From Mesorhizobium metallidurans STM 2683 (lineage in GTDB: Bacteria; Pseudomonadota; Alphaproteobacteria; Rhizobiales; Rhizobiaceae): DNA of 43,998 nt. Shown here piece by piece: positions 35,731 through 42,682 of the stretch. The notes beneath the pieces were generated by a model, which had not been told where the DNA came from, searched no databases, and saw only the letters and a program-made list of their open reading frames with translations. The position numbers and the translations under genes were made by a program. The stretch is from contig NZ_CAUM01000124.1 in NCBI RefSeq assembly GCF_000350085.1, positions 1 through 43,998 of the forward strand, in the 5' to 3' direction. Numbering within the stretch: position 1 is the stretch's first letter; every line of letters begins with the position of its first letter.

Positions 35731-35991
35731 TCATTTCGAGCGTCGCCGTCGCTCCCACCAGACGACGAGCCGGCGCCGGTGGCGGCGCACCAAGGCAAAC
35801 TCGTAGGAGAGCACCAGCAATCCGATCGGAATCATCCAGAAACCCAGGATGGGCAGGAAGCCGAGGATGCCGCCGAAGATCAGGACGGCCCCGATCGCGA
35901 TCCTGCGGCCGCGCGAGCGCGGCATGGTGAACTCGCGGCCGAAGACCGATATTTTCCGTGCCGGCACCTGATTGTCGCTTGCTGCGCTCAT
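35731..35991 (-). CDS. Small membrane protein, PGPGW-like
   Basis: The 86-residue protein starts at MSAASDNQVPARK (ATG 35991). A basic segment (PRSRGRRI) precedes a long hydrophobic stretch, AIGAVLIFGGILGFLPILGFWM, that probably crosses the membrane twice, then a very basic tail (RRHRRRLVVWWERRRR). The central G-x-L-P-x-L-G-F-W pattern resembles PGPGW-type proteins. The function is unknown. A longer frame upstream runs into tRNA-Asn and was rejected. The 270-base stretch 35462-35730 past its stop shows no gene. Confidence 0.75.
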   Translation of the reverse strand: MSAASDNQVPARKISVFGREFTMPRSRGRRIAIGAVLIFGGILGFLPILGFWMIPIGLLVLSYEFALVRRHRRRLVVWWERRRRSK

Positions 35992-36212
35992 GTGTGGGCG
36001 ATGATCCGTTGGGTAAGTAAAAGCATCAGCAAACGAAAGCCGCAACCGCCTTTTCGGTTCCGCGCTCCCCGCCGAACCGCTCATATGAGGATGCGAACGC
36101 GCGATTGCGAGAAATCGCCGACCGAAAAAAGCACCGAGAAAATACGAAATGCTTCTTTGCAAAGCCGAAACGGGTTTGCTATAGGCTGCGCCACTCACAT
36201 GAGAGCCTCTGT

Positions 36213-36287
36213 TCCCCGGTAGCTCAGTGGTAGAGCAACCGGCTGTTAACCGGTTGGTCGCTGGTTCGAATCCGGCCCGGGGAGCCA
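36213..36287 (+). tRNA. tRNA-Asn (anticodon GTT)
   Basis: The acceptor stem TCCCCGG/CCGGGGA with G discriminator and encoded CCA, the D arm with AGCTCAGTGGTAGAGC, the anticodon loop CTGTTAA and the T arm GGTTCGAATCC make a complete cloverleaf of 75 bases. Everything to its right has accessory character, so its 3' end is a candidate integration point. Confidence 0.98.
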
Positions 36288-36393
36288 ACGCCCTTTCTGC
36301 GCTGTGGCGCGCTATAACCGCCCAAGACCCTCGAACCTACGACCTAGCCTAGCCGACTATCCGCGCCGTTGTGCGGCTAGGTAAGCGACAAAG

Positions 36394-37371
36394 TCACTTT
36401 TGTGTCGCGATTGCGTTACCAAGCCGAGGGATGGCGCGGATGTAGACCAGCTCGAAGATGAGCTCGACCAGTGTCTGGGTCACGATGATCGCCGGCAGCA
36501 CGGGCACGGCTCCGGGGACCGCGAGTGCCAGAGGAAGCACCACGAGCGAGTTGCGCGTGGCAGAGCTGAAGGCGACGCTGCGTGCCTCCGCGGCTTCGAG
36601 CCTGAACAGGCGTGCAACACCCCATCCGACGAAGGGCGCGAGAAGCCCAAAGGCGATGTAGATTGGTACAACCACGAGCACGGCACCGAGCGCCTGCTCA
36701 AGCTGTGGCACGACGGCGGCCACGACCACAAACAGCACGAGCGCGGTTGCGGGGACCGGAAGTATCCCCAATGCGGCAGCGATTTTCGCACCACGTTCAC
36801 CGCGCCCGGCCCAGAGTTGAACGAGTGCGGCCAATGCAAGCGGGATGACGATCAGCCACAGGAAGGCATGGAGGAAGGGCCCGATCTGAACCACGGCGGC
36901 GGCCTCCATGCCCAGGAACAGTCCGAGATAGAGCGGCAACAGCGGTATCTGCAGGAGGAGCAGGACGGGTGTCGCGGCGAGAAGCAGCTTTGCGTCGGCG
37001 CGGCCGAGATGGGCGAACGTCACGACATAGTCGACGCAGGGCGTGAGCAGCACCAGCAGCACACCCAGCCTGAGCAGCGGATCGCCGGGCATCACCTGGA
37101 ACAGTATGCCGACGAGGAGCGGAATTGCGACAAAATTTGAGAGCAGCAACGGCAGCGTAAATCGTACGCGGCCGAACGCTCGTCCAAGTTCGACCAGCGG
37201 GACCTGCAAAAACGTGACGAACAACATGAACGCGAGTGCCGGGTTGATCGCCGCCTCAAGCGCCGTTGTCCCGGGAACAAGCAGGGCAACGGCTGTCGCG
37301 ATCGCGACCGCACCGAAATAGATCTGGACTTGACGGCTCTCCAGATGATTCCGGATATCTTGGTCAACCAC
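36394..37371 (-). CDS. ACR3-like transporter (bile acid:sodium symporter superfamily)
   Basis: The 325-residue protein has about ten hydrophobic helices. The signature LLTPCVDYVVTFAHLG holds the single conserved Cys in the position where ACR3-type arsenite carriers have APCTAMV; VAFSSATRNSLVVLPLALA is the other superfamily hallmark. I infer export of an arsenical or another soft-metal or thiol-reactive anion, but the substrate cannot be told from sequence. It lies 15 bases downstream of the merR-type gene and is surely under its control. Two short stem-loops (36348-36381 and around 36385-36408) lie at or past its stop. Confidence 0.83.
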   Translation of the reverse strand: MVDQDIRNHLESRQVQIYFGAVAIATAVALLVPGTTALEAAINPALAFMLFVTFLQVPLVELGRAFGRVRFTLPLLLSNFVAIPLLVGILFQVMPGDPLLRLGVLLVLLTPCVDYVVTFAHLGRADAKLLLAATPVLLLLQIPLLPLYLGLFLGMEAAAVVQIGPFLHAFLWLIVIPLALAALVQLWAGRGERGAKIAAALGILPVPATALVLFVVVAAVVPQLEQALGAVLVVVPIYIAFGLLAPFVGWGVARLFRLEAAEARSVAFSSATRNSLVVLPLALAVPGAVPVLPAIIVTQTLVELIFELVYIRAIPRLGNAIATQK

Positions 37372-37386
37372 GAAAATTCCTCTCGC

Positions 37387-37854
37387 CTAAGGCTTGGCCT
37401 GAGTGCCGCAGCAGCCGGCGATCGGGGTGGACTTCTGGCGCTCTCCTCCGAGGTCTTCGAAGATGCTGCAGTTCGAGGCGGGCCCGCCGAGACAGATTTG
37501 GTTGCAGGCGTCGACATACCCTTCGAGGCTCCGCTGCAGCTCTTGCAACTCCGTCATTTTGCGGCGCACTTCGACAAGATGAGCCTGGGCCAGATCGCGC
37601 GCCTCCGTGCAGGAACGTCGGTCATCCCCGGCCAAGCGCGTCAACTCCCGGATCTGCGCGTGGGTAAACCCGAAATCGCGACAGCGCCGAATGAAGGTCA
37701 AACGCTCGACGAGCGACCGGTCGTACACGCGATGACCGCCGGCGAGCCTCGAGGGCTCCGGCAGCAGGCCTTCCTGCTCGAAATAGCGGATGTTGGCGGA
37801 TTTGACCCCGGTCAGGCGGGCCAGTTCCCCAATGCGATAATTTTGTCGCGTCAC
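37387..37854 (-). CDS. MerR family metal-responsive regulator
   Basis: The 155-residue regulator has an N-terminal MerR winged helix (YRIGELARLTGVKSANIRYFE...GGHRVYDRS) and a dimerisation coiled coil (about residues 83-115). Its metal-loop cysteines are Cys82, Cys117, Cys121 and Cys129; Cys82 and Cys117 coincide in number with the Hg(II) ligands of classical MerR. A terminal CC pair (148-149) is extra. It forms a minus-strand pair with the ACR3-like gene and faces the dsbD remnant across a 92-base region containing a good MerR-type operator. Metal specificity is inferred, not shown. Confidence 0.88.
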   Translation of the reverse strand: MTRQNYRIGELARLTGVKSANIRYFEQEGLLPEPSRLAGGHRVYDRSLVERLTFIRRCRDFGFTHAQIRELTRLAGDDRRSCTEARDLAQAHLVEVRRKMTELQELQRSLEGYVDACNQICLGGPASNCSIFEDLGGERQKSTPIAGCCGTQAKP

Positions 37855-37886
37855 GGCGTCCTCTCAGAAACGTGAGCAATGAAGGC

Positions 37887-37908
37887 TTGAACTTCAAGTA
37901 ACTAGAAG
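37887..37908. promoter_or_regulatory. MerR-type operator between divergent genes
   Basis: CTTCAAGTAACTAGAAG (37892-37908) is a 17-base palindrome with one mismatched pair. A -35-like TTGAAC (37887-37892) abuts it on the plus strand. Placement immediately after the -35 box, inside a lengthened spacer, is the known MerR arrangement. The matching -10 (CAGGAT near 37912) is poor, so the exact promoter is uncertain. Confidence 0.65.
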
Positions 37909-37946
37909 ATGCAGGATGCCGAAGCAAGAGTCGTTCGGGATCCCCG

Positions 37947-38853
37947 ATGCAACGCGTCGTTCATTTATCTGTCATTGCAATCCTTTTCCTTACGGTCGTC
38001 CTCGGTGGTCGGTCAGTCGCTCAGCTATCAGTTTCGGCCCCTGCTACCCACGCATCTCTCGTTGCCGACATCGATGCTGTTCAGCCGGGCCAAACCTTCT
38101 GGGCCGCGCTTCGTCTCGCACCGCCCGACGACTGGTACACATATTGGCGCAATCCAGGCGATGCCGGCCTTCCCACCTCGTTGAGCTGGCAACCGGCCTG
38201 GTGAGCTTCGGCTATCACGGCGAAACGTTCCTCCCGATCCGCATCACCGTGTCACCGGTCCCGTTCGCCTCAAGGCCAAGGCGAGCTGGCAGACAGGGCC
38301 CGATGGCGTCGTCCGCATGCTGTCGGGCGCGGTCCTGCTCACCTTCGCGCTCTGGCTTGTCGGTACGGTCGCGATGAGCGGGCTCGTCGTCAGGCGAGTT
38401 GCGCAGGCGGCAGCCATCGCCGTTGCTCTTGGGACCGCCTGGCTCGTGTTGCCCCTCGGCTCCCAACCGTCCGAATCCGCCGTGCGGGCCAGCGGCAGTG
38501 CGGAAGCCTATTCGGACGGCCGGCTTGCGGAATATCGCGCAGCCGGGCGACCGGTGTTCGTCAACGCAACCGCGGCCTGGTGCGTGACGTGCATCGTAAA
38601 CGAACGCGTCGCACTCAGCAGCGATGTCGTGAAGGACGCCTTCGCCAAGGCCAACATTGCCTATCTCAAGGCCGACTGGACCAATCAGGATCCGACGATC
38701 ACCGCTTTTCTCGAGCGTTTCGGCCGAGCCGGAGTGCCCCTCTACGTCTTCTATCCGCCGGGCCAGATCGAGCCCGTGGTGCTGCCCCAGATACTCACGC
38801 CCTCGATCGTGGTCGACGCCATCACTCCGGTGACGGCTGCCTCCGCGTCATAG
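37947..38853 (+). pseudogene. dsbD: Decayed dsbD (thiol:disulfide interchange protein)
   Basis: Three pieces of a DsbD-type protein lie in different frames. The first is 37947-38204: a signal peptide and the N-terminal domain start (WAALRLAPPDDWYTYWRNPGDAG...). The second is about 38184-38265 (VSFGYHGETFLPIRITV). The third is from about 38250 (RLKAKASW) through a hydrophobic helix (LSGAVLLTFALWLVGTVAM) to the C-terminal thioredoxin domain with CVTC (AWCVTCIVNERVAL), ending at 38853. The whole central electron-carrying membrane domain with its cysteine pair is absent. As a DsbD it cannot work. An open frame from ATG 38317 (178 residues: helices plus thioredoxin domain) might still be translated. 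It precedes the redoxin gene. Confidence 0.85.
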
Positions 38854-38891
38854 ACACCAATTTCCAACGCGTAACTCAAGGAGAATACATC

Positions 38892-39533
38892 ATGCCCCTC
38901 AGTCGCCGTCATCTCTTCACATTTGCCGCTTCCGCCGGTGCAGCGATTGGTACCGCTGCGCTCGTAGCCTCCTGGCCAACGACCGGCGCCGCTGCCGCCG
39001 CAACGGTCGGGCAGCCGGCTCCGGACTTCGCCGTTGTCGATACCGGCGGACAGGTGCGGAAGCTGGGCGACTTCCGCGGCAAGATCGTCGTTCTCGAGTG
39101 GACCAGCCCATCCTGTCCTTTCGTCGGAGCCCACTACAAGAGCGGCAACATGCAGGCGCTTCAACGCTGGGCCACGCAGCAGGGCGTGATCTGGCTGTCG
39201 GTACTGTCGACGCATCCCTCGCGGTCCGACTATCTGCCCACTCCTCAGGCTGCAGCGTTCAACAACGAAAGGAATGCCGCTCCGACCGCGCTGCTGATGG
39301 ACGAGGACGGCAAGCTCGGCATGAGCTACGGCGCCCGCACGACGCCGCATATGTTCGTCGTCGCGGCCGACGGTACATTGGCCTACGCCGGCGCCATCGA
39401 TGAAGGTCCGAGCCCCGATCCGACGACCAAGCGCAACTACGTCCGACTGGCGATCGAGGATCTGATGGCGCAGCGGCCCGTGAAAACAGCCTCGACGCGT
39501 TCATACGGCTGCGGCGTCGGATATGGCGGCTAA
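38892..39533 (+). CDS. Tat-exported redoxin (thioredoxin/AhpC-like)
   Basis: The 213-residue protein has a twin-arginine signal (MPLSRRHLFTFAASAGA, cleavage near TTGAAAA). A thioredoxin-fold domain has the active-site region EWTSPSCPFVGAHYKSGNM, with a single Cys (SPSC) where thioredoxins have CxxC, so a peroxiredoxin-like or mixed-disulfide chemistry is more likely than classical reduction. TTPHMFVVAADG holds the conserved cis-Pro. AAGGAGAATACATC precedes the ATG. Its usual reductant would be DsbD, whose gene just upstream is broken. Confidence 0.88.
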   Translation: MPLSRRHLFTFAASAGAAIGTAALVASWPTTGAAAAATVGQPAPDFAVVDTGGQVRKLGDFRGKIVVLEWTSPSCPFVGAHYKSGNMQALQRWATQQGVIWLSVLSTHPSRSDYLPTPQAAAFNNERNAAPTALLMDEDGKLGMSYGARTTPHMFVVAADGTLAYAGAIDEGPSPDPTTKRNYVRLAIEDLMAQRPVKTASTRSYGCGVGYGG

Positions 39534-39558
39534 TAACGAACACCGAAGGGAACGTAGC

Positions 39559-39756
39559 ATGACCAGCAAGAAACTCGGTCTGGGTGTCGTAGCGGCGTGC
39601 GGCGTAGCATGCGCCGCCCCGCTTTTTGCCTCTTCGGTGGCGGCGCTGGCCGCAGGTCTCAGCATTGGCAGCTTCTCGACCGGTAGCCTGCTGGCCGGAG
39701 TGTGTGCTGTCGGCGCTGTAGGCCTCGCAACCGCGGTGCTGATTCGGCGTCCTTAG
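39559..39756 (+). CDS. 65-residue two-helix Cys protein, MerF-like
   Basis: The 65-residue protein follows GAAGGGAACGTAGC. Helix 1 carries AACGVACAAPLF (Cys14, Cys18, followed by Pro) and helix 2 carries Cys49 (LLAGVCAVGAVGL), ending in LIRRP. Two helices with Cys near a Pro in the first resemble MerF-type mercuric-ion transporters. MerF has adjacent CC pairs, however, so homology is uncertain. It lies 25 bases after the redoxin gene in the same unit. Confidence 0.7.
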   Translation: MTSKKLGLGVVAACGVACAAPLFASSVAALAAGLSIGSFSTGSLLAGVCAVGAVGLATAVLIRRP

Positions 39757-39953
39757 GTTGTGTCTGGATTGCGGAGCCAAGCCGAGCCCGCTGGTGGATT
39801 CTCGCCCGGCCGCGCGTTTGAACTGAGGACAGTTCGGCAAACGCCACCGACATCGGCATGTTCGCAAGGCCAGAAGGGTGGTTGCTGCGGTCCCGGAGAA
39901 CCAAGCACGGCTGAGTGAATGCCGGTCTCCACGAAGCCTTGCGACGTAGCAGG

Positions 39954-40183
39954 TCAAGCTGCCACACGGCCAACCGCCCGATAAAGGCCGTAGCCTACCT
40001 TGATAAGCAGACCCTCGTCGCACATCCGGGCAAGATAGCAGCGGGGGACGCCGATTGCGGTCAGTTCGGCCGTTCGCACCTCTCCCGCTGGCGGGCCAGG
40101 GCAACGGCACGCTCCCTCAGCGAGGGCTTCGGGCCGCCGGCGAGGCGTAGAGCTTCTGCGCGATCCCGGTCGCGCTTGCGCAT
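39954..40183 (-). pseudogene. Frameshifted AbiEi-type antitoxin N-terminal fragment
   Basis: Reading from ATG 40183, the first frame gives MRKRDRDRAEALRLAGG...LRERAVALARQRE and stops near 40063. One frameshift away (about 40075) the sequence continues VRTAELTAIGVPRCYLARM and CDEGLLIKVGYGLYRAVG to a stop at 39954. The second part is the winged-helix N-terminal domain of AbiEi antitoxins of type IV toxin-antitoxin systems. The effector-binding part and an AbiEii toxin are not found. The remaining bases of the 39757-40391 gap show no gene. Confidence 0.6.
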
Positions 40184-40391
40184 TTTAGGCAGATCTGGCG
40201 CAGTTGGGAGTAGGGAGATCGAAAACTCGTAGTTCGCATCTTCTACGACCCCGGCGAGCCACCGTCTTTTCTACGCCATGGCGCGATACTGCGCGCCAGC
40301 GTGCGATTTTTTCCCTGCGCTTCGATCCGCTTCGCTTCTGCTGGAATGGCTCGCACACCACTTCAGGGGACACGATCTGTGGCAGTGAAGC

Positions 40392-41285
40392 TTATCGTAC
40401 TTCGGCCAACCTTGAGCGCTCTTCAATCAATGCGTCAGCCATCTCGGTGACGATTCTCGACTTCTTCTGGTTTGGAAAAAGCATGAGCGTTCTGAAGCTT
40501 ACGGATGGGACCAGCGGCCGTAACGTCACCCCCCGCTCGATGTATCCCGTCGCAGTTATCGGGTCCACAATGCCACAGCCCAGTCCTGCCAGAACCAACG
40601 CGCATACCGTCGATGAATAGGCAGTCTCAACCACCACCTGCGGCGCCACGCCGTACTTGGCGAAAATGGCTTCGGCTTCGTGGCGGGTCGTATCCTCAGG
40701 AGCCAGTGCGACGAAAGGCAGGCGATCAAGATCGGCGGGATGCACTACTTCTTTCTCGGCCAGCGGATGTCCGGGAGGTATGGCCAAGGCTGCGGGGATT
40801 TCCGCGAACGGTGTTGCCTCAACTCCGTTTGTGTCAATTTCATCCGCGGTGATCGCGATGTCGAGTTGGTTCGCGGCTATCATGTCGCGAATCGACGAGG
40901 AACCGCTGACATAGAACGAAACAGCTACTTTGGGGTTCTGCTGTCGGAACCTGGCGATGGCGTTTGGCAGCAGGTTCGTGCTGAAGGCCGAAAGGCAGGC
41001 AATGCGGATATCGCCCGAACCGTAGTCACGGATGCGGGCCGCCGCACTTCGTAGCTTGGCCAAGCCTGCTAGCGATATCTGAACCTCGCGGAAGAAGAGC
41101 TGCCCCTCTGCCGAGGGAATCATGCGCCCTTTTTCCCGGTCGAACAGCTTGAAGCCGATCGAGCGCTCCAGCGACATTATCGCCTTGCTTACGGCGGGCT
41201 GGGACATGCCCAGAATCTCCGCGGCCCGCGAGGTCGTCCCGTAGGTCATGACCGCCTGGTAAGTTTCGATTAACCGAACATCCAT
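40392..41285 (-). CDS. LysR family transcriptional regulator
   Basis: The 297-residue protein starts at MDVRLIETYQAVMTYGTTSRAA (ATG 41285, after AGGACTTC). The N-terminal helix-turn-helix (SRAAEILGMSQPAVSKAIMSLERSIG) is followed by a two-lobed substrate-binding domain from about residue 90. It diverges from the PLP-lyase gene across about 100 bases, the usual layout for a LysR controlling its neighbour. Effector unknown; a sulfur amino acid or dipeptide would fit the context. Confidence 0.93.
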   Translation of the reverse strand: MDVRLIETYQAVMTYGTTSRAAEILGMSQPAVSKAIMSLERSIGFKLFDREKGRMIPSAEGQLFFREVQISLAGLAKLRSAAARIRDYGSGDIRIACLSAFSTNLLPNAIARFRQQNPKVAVSFYVSGSSSIRDMIAANQLDIAITADEIDTNGVEATPFAEIPAALAIPPGHPLAEKEVVHPADLDRLPFVALAPEDTTRHEAEAIFAKYGVAPQVVVETAYSSTVCALVLAGLGCGIVDPITATGYIERGVTLRPLVPSVSFRTLMLFPNQKKSRIVTEMADALIEERSRLAEVR

Positions 41286-41387
41286 GTGAAGTCCTATAAC
41301 CGAAAAGAATAGAAGTGCCATTTGTTGGTATTGGACGGGATATGTCGCCGCATGTCAACGTTGGCGCCATCACGGAGACGGGCTAGA

Positions 41388-42587
41388 ATGCATGATGACA
41401 CAAGGTCGGTAACGAGGCTATCGGTCAGCCTGGAAGGCTATGACAGCCTGACGGTTCCAATACATCGCGCCTCGACAATCCGGTATCCTGATGCCGCGTC
41501 CTTCGCGGCCCGGTTCGAGCGCAGTGCGGACGGCTATGTCTATGGGCTCTATGGAACGCCCACTCACCGGTACCTGGAGAAGAAAATCACCGAACTGGAA
41601 GAGGGCGCCCGCACACTGTTGGTGCCTTCCGGTCAGGCCGCTGTCGCTTGTTCCATACTGGCCCTCGTTGCCGCAGGGGAGAAGGTACTCATACCCGACA
41701 CGGTGTATGGCCCCGTGCGCGACTTTGCCACGCATGAGCTGGCCGCGCTTGGCATTGAGGCCGTCTTCTACGATCCCGTCGATTTGTGCGCTCTAGGCTC
41801 ACTTATTGATGCCCGGACGCGGCTCGTATGGACAGAGTCTCCAGGGTCGATAACGCTGGAGATGCAGGACATACCGGCGATCGTCCTGATGGCCCACGCC
41901 AAAGGAGCACTCGTCGGGTGCGATAACACATGGGCTTCTCCCCTCAACTTCAGGCCGATCCGCCATGGGGTGGATATTGTTGCGGAGGCTCTCAGCAAAC
42001 ATTTCTCCGGCCACTCCGATTTAGTCCTGGGTTCGATCACCACAAGGGACGACACGCTGGGTCTGAAACTCAAAGCCTCCCTCGGAAGACTGGGCATTGG
42101 CACATCGCCGGACGACTGTGTACTTTTGGCTCGCGGGCTAGAGACCCTGGCGGTACGTCTCGAAAGATCCAATGCATCCGGCCTTCAAATCGCGGCTTGG
42201 CTCGCGGGACATCCATGCGTGGAAATGGTGATCCACCCTGCACTGCCCGGGAATCCTGGCCACGAAATCTGGAAGCGCGATTTCAGCGGTGCCTGTGGTG
42301 TCTTCACTTTCGCGCTGAAGGAGCAGTACGCAGACCAGGCATTTGTTGCTCTGGATGCCCTACAGTTGATCTCCATTGGCGCATCGTGGGGAGGAACCAA
42401 GAGCCTGATCGCGCCATCCACCGTGAAGGGTCTGCGAACCGTGCGGCCCTGGACGGGTCCGGACTACCTCTTTCGCGTGAATGTGGGGCTCGAACATCCC
42501 GACGATCTCAAGGACGATTTGGCGCGCTTCTTCACAGCGCTGACCGAAAGCGAGAGAAATGAACCGCGCACCGCCTTCAGCGGCTGA
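41388..42587 (+). CDS. Cys/Met metabolism PLP-dependent lyase (cystathionine beta-lyase-like)
   Basis: The 399-residue fold-type I PLP enzyme starts at ATG 41388 after GGAGACGGGCTAGA; the frame is open further upstream. RSADGYVYGLYGTPTHRYLEKKI and LLVPSGQAAVACSIL are the cofactor phosphate region, and GALVGCDNTWASP holds the PLP-stacking Asp. The Schiff-base Lys is in ALSKHFSGHSDLVLGSI, where most relatives have TKYxxGHSD. SIGASWGGTKSLI and a C-terminal RVNVGLEHPDDLKDDL complete the family pattern. The MetC type is likely; gamma-lyase activity cannot be excluded. Confidence 0.88.
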   Translation: MHDDTRSVTRLSVSLEGYDSLTVPIHRASTIRYPDAASFAARFERSADGYVYGLYGTPTHRYLEKKITELEEGARTLLVPSGQAAVACSILALVAAGEKVLIPDTVYGPVRDFATHELAALGIEAVFYDPVDLCALGSLIDARTRLVWTESPGSITLEMQDIPAIVLMAHAKGALVGCDNTWASPLNFRPIRHGVDIVAEALSKHFSGHSDLVLGSITTRDDTLGLKLKASLGRLGIGTSPDDCVLLARGLETLAVRLERSNASGLQIAAWLAGHPCVEMVIHPALPGNPGHEIWKRDFSGACGVFTFALKEQYADQAFVALDALQLISIGASWGGTKSLIAPSTVKGLRTVRPWTGPDYLFRVNVGLEHPDDLKDDLARFFTALTESERNEPRTAFSG

Positions 42588-42682
42588 CCCGATATATAGA
42601 TTCCACAAATACATTGAACGCAGTGCAGTATCAAAAAAGAATGAACGATGTCGTATGACGCAGCCAATCCATCGGAGCTTCA

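Noticed and set aside
35992..36288. Extension of the small membrane protein upstream through tRNA-Asn
   Set aside because: A coding region would have to cross a complete tRNA gene; ATG 35991 gives a sensible protein.
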